A DNA stretch of 64,000 nt from Rhizobium sp. NFR03 (lineage in GTDB: Bacteria > Pseudomonadota > Alphaproteobacteria > Rhizobiales > Rhizobiaceae), in NCBI RefSeq assembly GCF_900111275.1, contig NZ_FOGR01000004.1:496001-560000 (forward strand), in the 5' to 3' direction. This document shows, piece by piece, positions 26,424-35,723 of this stretch. The position numbers were made by a program, and so were the translations under genes. How positions within the stretch are numbered: the stretch's first letter is position 1; each line of letters opens with the position of its first letter. The notes below the pieces were generated by a model. The model saw only the letters and a list, made by a program, of their open reading frames with translations. It did no database searches and was not told where the DNA came from.

Positions 26424-27065
26424 CTACAGTCCCAGCAGCTCGGCCTTGCGCACGAGATCGGCGACCGAGCGCGCTTCCATCTTCCGCATCACATTGCCCC
26501 TGTGCAGCTTGACGGTGATTTCGCTGATGCCGAGGTTGAAGGCGATCTGCTTGTTCATGAGCCCTTTCACGACGGCGGCCATGACCTCGTGCTCACGGCG
26601 GGTGAGGGTCCTTGCCAGATCGGCGACCGCGCCGTTGGCGGCCGATTGCTCTCGCTGCTCGCGATCCCTCTGAAGCGCCAGAGAGACCGCATCGAGAATA
26701 TCCTGATCCCGGAACGGCTTGGCAAGGAAATCCACCGCGCCCGCCTTCATGGCGCGCACCGTCATGGGTATGTCGCCATGCCCGGTCATGAAGATGATCG
26801 GCATGCGGTTACCAAGCTTTTCCAGATGCGCCTGCAGGTCGAGCCCGTTGCCGCCCGGCAGTCTGACATCGAGAAGAATGCAGCCGGGCCGCTCCAGATC
26901 GGCTGTGTCGAGCAGCTGCTGTGCGCTCTCGAAGGCTTTCGCGTCCGTGCGCACCGACAGGAAGAGATCGACCAGCGCCTCGCGGATCGAGGGATCGTCA
27001 TCGACGATGTAGACGACGGCCATATCGGCATTGCCGGTCGTGGCCGGCTTTCTCGCATCAGTCAT
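26424..27065 (-). CDS. FixJ-family response regulator (receiver + LuxR HTH)
   Basis: A 213-residue transcription regulator. The receiver domain has D22-D24, D66 (LLDVRLPGGNG), T94 and K116. The C-terminal LuxR-type helix-turn-helix at about 145-213 contains LTRREHEVMAAVVKGLMNKQ and EITVKLHRGNVMRKM. It overlaps the histidine kinase gene by eight bases, so the two are a cognate pair. It probably controls the flavoprotein/zinc-finger genes downstream and perhaps the divergent dps gene. Confidence 0.92.
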   Translation of the reverse strand: MTDARKPATTGNADMAVVYIVDDDPSIREALVDLFLSVRTDAKAFESAQQLLDTADLERPGCILLDVRLPGGNGLDLQAHLEKLGNRMPIIFMTGHGDIPMTVRAMKAGAVDFLAKPFRDQDILDAVSLALQRDREQREQSAANGAVADLARTLTRREHEVMAAVVKGLMNKQIAFNLGISEITVKLHRGNVMRKMEARSVADLVRKAELLGL

Positions 27066-28680
27066 GGTCCGCCTCGATGGGTATGGTCATGTCGAACAGG
27101 GCGCCGCCATCCGGGTGGTTGCTGGCGGTCAATGTTCCGCCACGCGCCTCCAGCATGCTGCGGCAGATGGCAAGACCGATGCCGAGACCGGTCTCCTTGG
27201 TGGTGCAGAAGGGCTTGAACAGGTTCTTGAAGACCTCCGGGCTGAGGCCGGGTCCGGTGTCGCGGATCCTGACGACCGCGCCGGCAGCGTCTGTAGCCTC
27301 GATCGTCACCCCTATCCGCCGCTCCGCTTCCGGTGTGACCGCCATGGCGTGCAGCGCATTGGTGATGAGGTTGATCAGGACCTGTTGCAGCTCGATGCGA
27401 ACCGCGCGAACCACGGGCGTTCCCTCTTTCACCTCCACGTCGAGGACGGCCCTGGCTCTCAGCAGTTCGCTCTCCAAGAGGGTCCGCGTCTCCAGAACGA
27501 GATCGGGCAGCGATACGAGCTCGAAGGCGGGCGGGCGGTTGCCGAGCATCGACCGGGTGCTCTGGATGATGTCGCTTGCGCGCTGGCTGTCGCGGACGAT
27601 GCGCTCGGCGGAACGGGACACGGCAGCCAGATCCGGCGGATCGCGGTCGAGCCACCGCTGAAGGGTCTGCGCATTGACGACGACGGCGCCGAGCGGCTGG
27701 TTCAGCTCATGGGCGAGCGATGCCGACAAGGCGCCGATGGTGGCGGCGCGGGAGGCGAGCGCAAGCTCCGCCTGAGCATCGAACAGCGCCTTCTGCGCCG
27801 TCTCGCGCTCGGTGATATCGAACATGCCCACAACGACCCGGTTGAAATCGGCCGCATCCTGGGGAAAGCCGACGGTGAGCAGGACCAGCTTGCTCGTGCC
27901 ATCGGCGGTGATGACTGTGCCCCTGCCTTCGAAATGCCGCCTCTCTTCGAAGATCGCGACCAGAAGCTCGAGGAATGTCGCATCGTCCTGCGCGATATAG
28001 CGCCGGATCGCCCGCACGTCGCCGGCCCGCACCTTGGGATCGACATTGCCGAGAAGGTCGAGGGCCGCGGCATTGGCGGCGATGGTGGGGACGCGGGCGA
28101 TGCAGGTTTCGATGAAGGCCGGATGCTCCCGCGCATAGGCCCGCAGATCTTGGATGCCGTCCGCCCGCAGACGCATCAGCATCTTGCGAACGTCGGAGTA
28201 ATCCCGCTCCCAGAGGGCTACCCGTCCCTGCTCGAAAAGGGTGCGATAGCGCTCCTCGCTGCTGCGCAGATCGGCGTTGAACCGCAGCAGATGCAGGCGG
28301 GCGCGCTGGTTTCGGATCACGAGCGCGCAGGTGATCGCAAGGGCGGCGAGCGCAACTGTCAGTCGCAGGGCCGCCGCGAGATCCGCCTGGAGGCCGTGAG
28401 CCGTGAGATAGGAAAAGATCGCAAGGCTGCCGCAGATGACCGACAGGAACAGCGTACCCTTCTCCGTCAATGTTTCCGCCGACAGAAGCACCGTGATGAC
28501 ATAGAGCGTGGCGAGCGCGCTGTGGATATCGGTAAACGTATCGAGATAGAAAACCGTGGCCGCCAGGAGAGCGGCGAGCGAGAGAATGCCGCCCTCATGG
28601 CGCGCCGACATGCGCCGTTTCGGGTTCACAAGGCCATGCGTCTGCAATGCTTTTTCCAAAGCTGGTGTCGAAAGCGGCAT
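27058..28680 (-). CDS. Membrane sensor histidine kinase (FixL/DctB-like)
   Basis: A 540-residue sensor. Four or five hydrophobic segments fill residues ~25-140, followed by a PAS-like domain (~155-290, ending FDITERETAQKAL). The HisKA domain has the phospho-accepting histidine in SLAHELNQPLGAVV near residue 322, and the HATPase domain shows LINLITNALHAM, DTGPGLSP and GLGIGLAICRSM. ATG 28680 was chosen; the frame is open a further nine codons upstream to a weaker TTG-type start. The gene is divergent from dps. Confidence 0.9.
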   Translation of the reverse strand: MPLSTPALEKALQTHGLVNPKRRMSARHEGGILSLAALLAATVFYLDTFTDIHSALATLYVITVLLSAETLTEKGTLFLSVICGSLAIFSYLTAHGLQADLAAALRLTVALAALAITCALVIRNQRARLHLLRFNADLRSSEERYRTLFEQGRVALWERDYSDVRKMLMRLRADGIQDLRAYAREHPAFIETCIARVPTIAANAAALDLLGNVDPKVRAGDVRAIRRYIAQDDATFLELLVAIFEERRHFEGRGTVITADGTSKLVLLTVGFPQDAADFNRVVVGMFDITERETAQKALFDAQAELALASRAATIGALSASLAHELNQPLGAVVVNAQTLQRWLDRDPPDLAAVSRSAERIVRDSQRASDIIQSTRSMLGNRPPAFELVSLPDLVLETRTLLESELLRARAVLDVEVKEGTPVVRAVRIELQQVLINLITNALHAMAVTPEAERRIGVTIEATDAAGAVVRIRDTGPGLSPEVFKNLFKPFCTTKETGLGIGLAICRSMLEARGGTLTASNHPDGGALFDMTIPIEADHD

Positions 28681-28927
28681 CAAGCCATCCCGATATCGAA
28701 AAGGCAAACATCATGGCGTCCATTTACCGAAGGCGGACACTTAAACACCAGAAATGGGGTGGCACATCCAATGCCCGGAGAGCGCGGGCGATCTATCGCG
28801 AATGTAAGCCATGTGAAACTATACGATGGTGTGGGTTCGACTAGCCAAGCATTGGATATGGCGCATCGGCCACCTGAACTAGACATGTCTCCAGCAACCC
28901 GCTGAACCCACCTCAATGGAGACCATC

Positions 28928-29446
28928 ATGGACCGCGTCATCGCAGAAAAGCATCGCAAAGCCCCGCTCGCAACGCCGACCGGCCTCGGAACCAATGCGA
29001 CGGCCGACATTTCCGGCGCCCTCACAGCCCTTCTCGGCGATGTCTTCGCACTCTACCTCAAGACCAAGAACTTCCATTGGCACATGAGCGGCCCGCACTT
29101 TCGCGACTACCACCTGATGCTCGATGAGCAAAGCGAGCAGATCCTCGCCATCACGGACGATATCGCCGAACGGGCCCGCAAGATCGGCGGCACGACCATC
29201 CGCTCCGTCGGTCACATCTCCCGCGTCCAGCGCCTCCTCGACAATGACGCGGATTTCGTCACGCCGGCCGATATGCTGGCCGAGCTTCGGGAGGACAACA
29301 TTACGCTGGTGTCGCTGATGAAGGAGACGCACGCGCTTTGCGACGAACATGGAGACATCGCCACCGCCAGCCTGATCGAGAACTGGGTGGACGAGGCGGA
29401 GCGCCGCGCTTGGTTCCTGTTCGAAAGCACCCGTGGCGCCGAGTAA
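28928..29446 (+). CDS. dps: DNA-protecting ferritin-like protein Dps
   Basis: Iron-storing, DNA-protecting dodecameric protein. The shared-subunit ferroxidase motif is [22 protein letters not shown], and the four-helix pattern continues with [10 protein letters not shown] and [17 protein letters not shown]. The ATG at 28928 is preferred because GGAG (28918-28921) sits six bases before it; an ATG at 28916 is also in frame. It stands beside oxidative-stress-like genes and is divergent from the histidine kinase. Confidence 0.93.
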   Translation: MDRVIAEKHRKAPLATPTGLGTNATADISGALTALLGDVFALYLKTKNFHWHMSGPHFRDYHLMLDEQSEQILAITDDIAERARKIGGTTIRSVGHISRVQRLLDNDADFVTPADMLAELREDNITLVSLMKETHALCDEHGDIATASLIENWVDEAERRAWFLFESTRGAE

Positions 29447-29453
29447 GCCCGCG

Positions 29454-30449
29454 ATGTCCGAGAACGCCCAGATAGACCCCTTCGCCCTCTCGCGCCGTCA
29501 GGTTCTCGTCGTCGGCTCCACCCTCTCTCTCGCCGTTGCCATGCCGGCATTCGGCCAGAGCGCATCCCGCAAACCCGCTTCCCCTCAACCGAAAGGACTT
29601 GAACCCATGACCCATCATTTCGTCACCACCAAGGACGGCGTCGAGATCTTCTTTAAGGACTGGGGTCCGAAGGACGCGCAGCCGATCGTCTTCCACCACG
29701 GCTGGCCGCTGTCCTCCGACGACTGGGATGCCCAGATGCTGTTCTTCGTCAACAAGGGCTACCGTGTCGTTGCCCATGACCGCCGGGGCCATGGCCGGTC
29801 GAGCCAGGTCAGCGACGGTCATGATATGGACCACTACGCCGCCGACGCCTCGGCCGTGGCCGAACATCTCGACCTGCGCAACGCCGTCCATATCGGCCAT
29901 TCCACCGGCGGCGGCGAGGTTGCCCGCTATGTCGCGCGCTACGGCCAGCCGCAGGGCCGCGTTGCCAAGGCCGTTCTCGTCAGCGCCGTTCCGCCGCTGA
30001 TGCTGAAGACCGAAACCAACCCGGAGGGAACCGCGATCGAGGTCTTCGACGGCTTCCGGCAGGCCCTAGCCGCCAACCGCGCCCAGTTCTTCCTCGATGT
30101 CGCTGCCGGCCCCTTCTACGGCTTCAACCGCCCGGATGCGAAGGTGTCGCAGGGCGTGATCGACAATTGGTGGCGTCAGGGCATGATGGGCAGCGCAAAG
30201 GCGCATTATGACGGCATCAAGGCCTTCTCCGAGACCGACCAGACCGAGGACCTGAAGGCGATCACCGTCCCGACGCTCGTCACACAGGGCGACGACGACC
30301 AGATCGTCCCCTACAAGGCCGCCGTCGAGATGCAGGCCAAGCTGGTCAAGGGCAGCGTCCTCAAGCTCTACAAGGGCTTTCCGCACGGCATGCTCACCAC
30401 GCATGCCGATGTGATCAACCCGGATCTTCTGGCGTTCATCAAGGGCTGA
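29454..30449 (+). CDS. Exported alpha/beta hydrolase (non-haem chloroperoxidase type)
   Basis: A 331-residue alpha/beta hydrolase. An N-terminal twin-arginine-like signal ([19 protein letters not shown], cleavage near AFGQS) precedes the hydrolase domain, which starts at [16 protein letters not shown]. The nucleophile elbow is GHSTGGGE, with the acid in QGDDDQIVP and the histidine in FPHGMLTTH. This branch ([25 protein letters not shown]) is the cofactor-free chloroperoxidase/esterase group. It is eight bases downstream of dps. The frame is open to a GTG at 29433; ATG 29454 is preferred. Confidence 0.88.
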   Translation: MSENAQIDPFALSRRQVLVVGSTLSLAVAMPAFGQSASRKPASPQPKGLEPMTHHFVTTKDGVEIFFKDWGPKDAQPIVFHHGWPLSSDDWDAQMLFFVNKGYRVVAHDRRGHGRSSQVSDGHDMDHYAADASAVAEHLDLRNAVHIGHSTGGGEVARYVARYGQPQGRVAKAVLVSAVPPLMLKTETNPEGTAIEVFDGFRQALAANRAQFFLDVAAGPFYGFNRPDAKVSQGVIDNWWRQGMMGSAKAHYDGIKAFSETDQTEDLKAITVPTLVTQGDDDQIVPYKAAVEMQAKLVKGSVLKLYKGFPHGMLTTHADVINPDLLAFIKG

Positions 30450-30469
30450 CAGGCCGGCCATCCAAAAGC

Positions 30470-30512
30470 AGCGCGGCCATCCCAGGGGGATGACCGCGCT
30501 GACGGTTTGTTT
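30470..30512. terminator. Bidirectional intrinsic terminator
   Basis: AGCGCGG...CATCCC (from 30470) pairs with GGGATG...CCGCGCT (to 30500) around one mismatch. T-rich tracts lie on both sides (TTTGTTT on plus, CTTTT on minus). It separates the convergent hydrolase and FAD oxidoreductase genes. Confidence 0.75.
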
Positions 30513-30539
30513 AACGTCCAAGAGCAGATTGCCGTCTGC

Positions 30540-32129
30540 CTAGAACTTGAGAATTTGCCCTGCGGCGGAAAGGGTACTGCGAAGCTTGTTGATATTCACT
30601 TCACTGACCCTGCCTTTTGGCGCCAGCGCCGCCGCCGCCCCTGCGGCCTGACCGAGCACCATGAACGTCGGCTCCACGCGGACGGACGTGAAGGCTGCAT
30701 GGCTTGCGGACAGGGCAACGGGGACGATGAGGTTGGTAACCTGCGACGTCTTGGGCAACATGGCCCGGTACGGGATCTGGTAAGGGCCAACGCCGATGCT
30801 TTCGCGCGACTCGTCCGCGATGAAGCCATTCAGGACGGTTCTGATCATTCCATGCTCATCCATCGGGTAGAAACCGAGACCGATGGTGTCGCTATAGGGG
30901 GTCTTCTTGACGAGATTGTTTTGCGTCAGAACGACCTGACCGATCAGGCGTCGCGCTTGCCGGACATACATCTGGTAGGGAAAGCCACCATTGTCGGTGA
31001 ACTCGTCGGCGCAGTAGCCGAACTTTGCCATGTACTGGCGCACATTGCTCGGCACCCGGGGATCGGACTGTGCAAACCACATCAAGCCCGTAATGTGATT
31101 GCGCACCCTGGTCCGGATTGCCTCACGCTTCGCTTCCGTGCCGGTGGTATAGTCATAGCCGATGTGCCAGACGTTGGTGGAGAAATAGCGCGTGGAATTG
31201 ACGTCCAGCTTACCGTTCACCGTCATGCCACGGCCGATGAAATGGGCTGCATCGACGCCCTTGCCCGAAGCCTTCAAAGCCTGAAGGAACCGTGCCGTCG
31301 TTTCGTAGAGCAGCGGATCATAGCTGTCAGGCCGCGTGAAGGGGATCCGGTTGTCGGCATTGTCTGTCACGCAGAGCCGATAGTTGAAGGCCATCATGCT
31401 CGTATCTGCAGAACCGAGGGCCTTTTGACCGACATCGATGACGCCCGGCAGAAGGCCGCTGTTCCGGTTGCCGGCGACGACATAGGGATCGACCAGGATC
31501 GCAGATCCATCGACTTCGGGCCGTTTCAGCTTCTGGACGCCGGCGGCGCTCTCGCCGTACTTCGCCCGGCTTTCCCGCCCGACGATCGTCTGCGCACCCG
31601 ATTTCAGCGTCAGGTCGCCCTCGTAGCTGGCATCGACGAAGACGGTGCCGCAGTAGGACTTGCCCGAGACCATGGTGATCTCGGTCAACGCCGTCGATGC
31701 ACGCGCTGCCTTCAGGATGCGCTGTTCCAGCTCGACCGTGACATTTGCGGATCTCAACATTACATTGAAGGTCGCTTCCGCCCACTTCGATTCGAAGTAG
31801 ATCCGGATCGGATCCGACGTGCGATAGCGGGCCTTTGCCTTTTTCAGGAACTCGGCCGCGATGCCGCCATAGACATTTTTGCGGGGAGACGCGTCGGTTT
31901 TGGTCAGCCCGCTCGACAGCATTCCCCCGACGTGACGTGTCGGCTCGAGGAGGATCACGCTTTTCTTCAAACGGGCCGCCTGAATGGCCGCAGCAATCCC
32001 GCCGGGCGTGCCACCATACACCACGACGTCAGCGCGCTGACAGGCGGCATAGGCCGGAGCGGCAACACACGACAGCAGGAGAGCAAGAGCTCCGCCGACC
32101 AGCCTGACGTATCCAGCTTTTCGATCCAT
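30540..32129 (-). CDS. Exported FAD-dependent oxidoreductase
   Basis: A 529-residue flavoprotein of the FAD-oxidored family (secreted). A Sec signal (GGALALLLSCVAAPAYAAC) ends near residue 29. The dinucleotide-binding motif is VVVYGGTPGGIAAAIQAARL. Further family features are GGMLSSGLTKTD, TVFVDASYEGDL and, at the C-terminus, PTFMVLGQAAGAAAALAP. ATG 32129 was selected because GAGGGGA precedes it; an upstream ATG (32150) is in frame. Related proteins oxidise polyols or are part of carbohydrate degradation, but the substrate is not evident here. Confidence 0.85.
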   Translation of the reverse strand: MDRKAGYVRLVGGALALLLSCVAAPAYAACQRADVVVYGGTPGGIAAAIQAARLKKSVILLEPTRHVGGMLSSGLTKTDASPRKNVYGGIAAEFLKKAKARYRTSDPIRIYFESKWAEATFNVMLRSANVTVELEQRILKAARASTALTEITMVSGKSYCGTVFVDASYEGDLTLKSGAQTIVGRESRAKYGESAAGVQKLKRPEVDGSAILVDPYVVAGNRNSGLLPGVIDVGQKALGSADTSMMAFNYRLCVTDNADNRIPFTRPDSYDPLLYETTARFLQALKASGKGVDAAHFIGRGMTVNGKLDVNSTRYFSTNVWHIGYDYTTGTEAKREAIRTRVRNHITGLMWFAQSDPRVPSNVRQYMAKFGYCADEFTDNGGFPYQMYVRQARRLIGQVVLTQNNLVKKTPYSDTIGLGFYPMDEHGMIRTVLNGFIADESRESIGVGPYQIPYRAMLPKTSQVTNLIVPVALSASHAAFTSVRVEPTFMVLGQAAGAAAALAPKGRVSEVNINKLRSTLSAAGQILKF

Positions 32130-32352
32130 AGAAGATATTCCCCTCGACATTCCGAACCCTTAAAGGTGTTCGTAAGCGAAGACAATTGCGGCTCGTCAGC
32201 CGCATCCCTGAAGATCCCTACACGCCTGACCTAAGGCTTCAGACCTGGTCAGCCTGGAAACAGGCATGAAATATATTTTTCTGCGGCGAACAGGATCAGT
32301 TTCTCGGAATAACCGGTTCCTGCGCCGTCGTTATGATCGGGACCCAGTTTTC

Positions 32353-33201
32353 ATGGACAGGATACTTTTCTCTCTTCCGGTGCATGATCGGCCGGATATT
32401 GTTCGCGACCAGATCGAGAATATCAATTACTTCTGCCCGGGCTCCTTGATCTGTCTGCATGTGGCCGAGGGCGCTGCTGCAAGTCGTGAGGAATTCGCAC
32501 GGTCCTGCGATTTCGAGAATGTCGTTCTCAACCCTCAGTCTCTCGCTTTCGCCGTGTCCGATGGGCTCATGCACACGCATGTCAGCAATTTCCTGCATAT
32601 GCTCGATACCGGGCTGCCGTTCGACAAGATCGTGCTGATCTCTTCTGACGAGATGCTCGTCAAGGACGGTCTCGGTGCGTATGTTTCCAGATACCCGCTT
32701 GGCGTCCATGCCGAGGTTCTCGATCTCGCCACCGACTGGGGCGTGTTCAGTCCGGAGCTTTTGCAGACTGTCGCAATGCAGGGGTTTCTGACGGCAATGG
32801 GGCTTCCCCTTTACTTCGGCGGTCAGGCAGAAGGGCAGTTTTTCAGCAAAAGCATCTTTAGCCATTTGACGAGGCTCTTCATCGAAAACTTTCCGATGAA
32901 GCCATGTGGCTTTCCAACCGAACAGGTTATCGGGCCGACCGTGGCCGCCCGATATTTCGTCACCCGTACCGATGGCGTGCCCCCGGTCACGCTTTCGAAC
33001 AAATCCAACACCCTGGTCATCTCGGATGACGTCATCGCACGGGTCCGAAGCGGCAAAGGGACCATCTTTGCGAAACGACGCCCGGGCGCGCTGCGGTCTC
33101 CTCACATAGGGGCATCGGTGCTGAAAGGCGTTTTCAGCGTCACGCATGTTCCCCGTGAGGACTGCGATCTTCGCCGCCATATTCGCAGTCTGATGATCTA
33201 G
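32353..33201 (+). CDS. Conserved protein of unknown function, paralogue A
   Basis: A 282-residue protein highly similar throughout to the following gene. Shared blocks are ILFSLPVHDRPDIVRDQIEN, GLMHTHVSNFLHML, FDKIVLISSDEMLVK, YFGGQAEGQFF and the C-terminal PREDCDLRRHIRSLMI. The N-terminus and the mid block hint at a distant core-2/GT14-like glycosyltransferase (VHEKP-type start, LSS-D-like motif), but the similarity is too weak to assign. It has no signal peptide. It may share a tandem duplication with its neighbour. Confidence 0.8.
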   Translation: MDRILFSLPVHDRPDIVRDQIENINYFCPGSLICLHVAEGAAASREEFARSCDFENVVLNPQSLAFAVSDGLMHTHVSNFLHMLDTGLPFDKIVLISSDEMLVKDGLGAYVSRYPLGVHAEVLDLATDWGVFSPELLQTVAMQGFLTAMGLPLYFGGQAEGQFFSKSIFSHLTRLFIENFPMKPCGFPTEQVIGPTVAARYFVTRTDGVPPVTLSNKSNTLVISDDVIARVRSGKGTIFAKRRPGALRSPHIGASVLKGVFSVTHVPREDCDLRRHIRSLMI

Positions 33202-33315
33202 AGTATTTCTCGTGAACACGGGTTCACCGGACATGCTCTATCCTCTTGTTTTCTCTAAATTGTCTGACGCCGGGGCGATCCCGCTTCGGCTGGAAATGCC
33301 CTAGGACGCAACGCA

Positions 33316-34158
33316 ATGATACTGTTTTCTCTTCCTGTGCATGAAAAGCCTGAAATCGTCCGGGATCAGGTCGAGAATATCCGCTATTTCTGCCCTGAGG
33401 CTCTCATCTGCATCCACGTTTCCTCCGGTGCGACGAGCGCCAAGGACGAATTCCGGCGTCAGTGCGATGTGGAGAACGTTTTCGTCAATCCCAGTTCCTA
33501 CGAGACCATCTGGTGCGAAGGACTGATGCATACGCATGTCAGCAACTTTCTCTATGCTCTCGAACAGGGACGCCGCTTCGACAAGGTGGTGCTGCTCTCC
33601 TCCAACGAATTGCTGGTGAAACCCGGACTTGCCGCTTATGTGGCAGACTATTCGATCGGCAGTCAGACCGAGATCTACGATACGGCCACGGATTGGGGGT
33701 CGTTCCGTTCGGACGTGCTCAGTGCGATCCCGATGCGCAAGTTCCTGTCCAGGCTCGATATGAGGGGTTACTTCGGCGGGCAAGCAGAAGGGCAGTTCTA
33801 CGATACGGCGATCTTTGCCCATATCACCAGAATGTTCATCGATCACTTTCCGATGGCGCCGTGCGGCTTCCCCAGCGAGGAAGTCATTCCACCGACCATT
33901 GCAGCCCATTATGCCATGAATGGCATGGACGCAGCCTTGCCGATAACATTCTGCGACTATTGCACGAACCTCGTCATCTCGACCGATACGATCGATCACA
34001 TAAGGGAAGGCACGGGGACAGTTTACGCCCGGCGTTATCTACAGGCCTTGCGGTCTCCGCATATGGGCATCTGCGCAATGCCGGGCGTCTTCAGCGTCAA
34101 GCGCATTCCCCGCGAAGACTGCGATCTGCGCCGCTATGTGCGCAGCCTGATGGTCTGA
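33316..34158 (+). CDS. Conserved protein of unknown function, paralogue B
   Basis: A 280-residue paralogue of the preceding gene, 114 bp downstream. Matching blocks are ILFSLPVHEKPEIVRDQVEN, GLMHTHVSNFLYALEQG, FDKVVLLSSNELLVKPGLAAY, YFGGQAEGQFYDTAIF and REDCDLRRYVRSLMV. VHEKPEIVRDQ is suggestive of GT14-type enzymes. A strong HVSNFL segment and a well-conserved C-terminal tail argue that both copies are under selection. The function is unknown. Confidence 0.8.
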   Translation: MILFSLPVHEKPEIVRDQVENIRYFCPEALICIHVSSGATSAKDEFRRQCDVENVFVNPSSYETIWCEGLMHTHVSNFLYALEQGRRFDKVVLLSSNELLVKPGLAAYVADYSIGSQTEIYDTATDWGSFRSDVLSAIPMRKFLSRLDMRGYFGGQAEGQFYDTAIFAHITRMFIDHFPMAPCGFPSEEVIPPTIAAHYAMNGMDAALPITFCDYCTNLVISTDTIDHIREGTGTVYARRYLQALRSPHMGICAMPGVFSVKRIPREDCDLRRYVRSLMV

Positions 34159-34316
34159 TTGCCGTACGATCGGCCAGCGCCATCCACTACCGGCTGGCTG
34201 TAGGCCGTGTCATGCAGAGTCTGGGAGGGATCGCGGTTCACGATGTGAGAACTGCTGTCGCGCCAAGGGAACTCGCCTCTCTCGTGACAGTTGGTGAACG
34301 CAAAAGGAGCAAAGCG

Positions 34317-34574
34317 ATGACCAACGAGAACGAGCAGCTTGCGAACAATGCGGGCCTTGGAAGCGGTGATATAACCGAGCCTGCGGCACTGGATGTCGAA
34401 CGCCAGCCCCAGCCGGACAAGGCGCCCGAGACGACCTCGAACCGCAACACGGTGCCACCGGTCAGGATGGGGCAGGCTTCTGAGGCGCCCGAGACGCCGA
34501 CGGAGGCAGATATGGATGATAACCCTGTGCATCACACAGGCCACATCCCCGCTCCGGTTACCAGCAACAGGTAA
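34317..34574 (+). CDS. Small hydrophilic disordered protein
   Basis: An 85-residue, charge-rich, proline- and threonine-rich protein with no hydrophobic segment (MTNENEQLANNAGLGSG...). It is probably intrinsically disordered. AAGGAG (34304-34309) precedes the ATG by seven bases, which supports translation. No family is recognised. Confidence 0.55.
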   Translation: MTNENEQLANNAGLGSGDITEPAALDVERQPQPDKAPETTSNRNTVPPVRMGQASEAPETPTEADMDDNPVHHTGHIPAPVTSNR

Positions 34575-34626
34575 TACCAGGTCGCCAGCAACGGGACAAT
34601 TTACCGAGCTTGGAAAGGCACCGAGG

Positions 34627-34815
34627 ATGACGGATCATAGACGAGAGCATGGCGTCGACCTGAATGCGCCGACGGGCACGCCGGAACAGAGAGCATCAAA
34701 GGAGCAGGAGCCACCTGTCCGCGAGTCGAGCGAGCAATATTCGAAGGACGCAACCGATCGTGGTCTCATGCCGATCGGATCGACCCTGGAAAAGGGCAAG
34801 CCGACGGTTCCGTAA
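34627..34815 (+). CDS. Small hydrophilic protein
   Basis: A 62-residue polar protein (MTDHRREHGVDLNAPTG..., ending TLEKGKPTVP) just after the previous small gene. Short hydrophilic proteins of this kind are common in rhizobia and often stress-induced. The coding assignment rests on length and position. Confidence 0.45.
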   Translation: MTDHRREHGVDLNAPTGTPEQRASKEQEPPVRESSEQYSKDATDRGLMPIGSTLEKGKPTVP

Positions 34816-34844
34816 GGGCGTGCCGCCCTTGATGCGCTATGCTG

Positions 34845-35096
34845 TCAGTGAGACACGATTTGAATGTCGGCTTCCTCAGCCGCCTTCAGGAATTGGAGGC
34901 GGCTTTCTTCTGGTTCCACAGTGCCCTTCAAGGCCGATCTGCACATTTCCAGAGCCTTCTCGTAAAAGATGCCATGTCGGATGGGCCACTCGTTGTTGAG
35001 GACCTTCGACGCCTCTTTGGCGCTCGTCACGATGCGATAATGCCCGTGTCCGTACATCTCCAATGTCACGGGATGGTCCCAGATCTTCATATCCAT
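34845..35096 (-). CDS. DUF982-type small protein
   Basis: An 83-residue protein with the rhizobial DUF982 pattern: VTLEMYGHGHYRIVTSAKEAS, VLNNEWPIRHG and the middle stretch EKALEMCRSALKG. The frame continues upstream, but the ATG at 35096 has GGAGG six bases before it and gives the usual family size. The function is unknown; the family is abundant on rhizobial plasmids. Confidence 0.75.
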   Translation of the reverse strand: MDMKIWDHPVTLEMYGHGHYRIVTSAKEASKVLNNEWPIRHGIFYEKALEMCRSALKGTVEPEESRLQFLKAAEEADIQIVSH

Positions 35097-35170
35097 GATG
35101 TCCTCCGGATCGACAACCGAAGGTGTCCCGCCGAAGTTCCTTGCCGCGCATCTTTTACATCTGCCAGAAG

Positions 35171-35509
35171 TCAACGACCCTGAAGGATCTTGATGAGCTT
35201 TGGCGTTATCTTTCCCTGCTTGAACGCGACGGCGTCGGCATAGTCCAGCCGTCCCGACCTGAACGCGTCGAGATATCGTTTGCAAGCGACGCGCGGGGCC
35301 AGCTTCTCGGTCGTATCGAGCAGCATAGCGGCATTCTGAATGTTTTTACGCTGCCAGCCCTTGGTCGTGCATTCTCTCATCGCGAATGCGCGCGTTTTTT
35401 CACTTCCCCGAACTGCCTCGCGCGCGGCCTCGAATTGCTGCTGCGACGGGGCGCAGCCTGTCAGCAGCACAACCGTCATCAGTGTCGAAAATAGATGAAT
35501 GCGCCTCAT
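35171..35509 (-). CDS. Putative lipoprotein
   Basis: A 112-residue protein starting MRRIHLFSTLMTVVLLTGC, a lipobox-type signal with the lipidated cysteine at residue 19. GGAGGAGG just upstream fixes the start at 35509. The remainder is basic with no known domain. It is predicted to be anchored in a membrane. Confidence 0.72.
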   Translation of the reverse strand: MRRIHLFSTLMTVVLLTGCAPSQQQFEAAREAVRGSEKTRAFAMRECTTKGWQRKNIQNAAMLLDTTEKLAPRVACKRYLDAFRSGRLDYADAVAFKQGKITPKLIKILQGR

Positions 35510-35723
35510 GTCGTCCTCCTCCGGCAAGCAGGACGGTATCAGAATCCTCCCGATCGGCAATCTGGCGAGCGCGAATTCCGTCAGAGAAAGATAACCGAGA
35601 CGGCTTGGCAGCACCATGTCGGGGCCGGACGACGGGTCACATCCGCCTCAGCCCTCAGCCTGCCGACAACAGCGGCAGCAGAGCCATGCCGTGATATACC
35701 AGAGGAATTCGGTACCGCGCGCT

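Noticed and set aside
27031-28905. A 624-residue plus-strand frame
   Set aside because: It is antisense to the histidine kinase gene and shows no domain.
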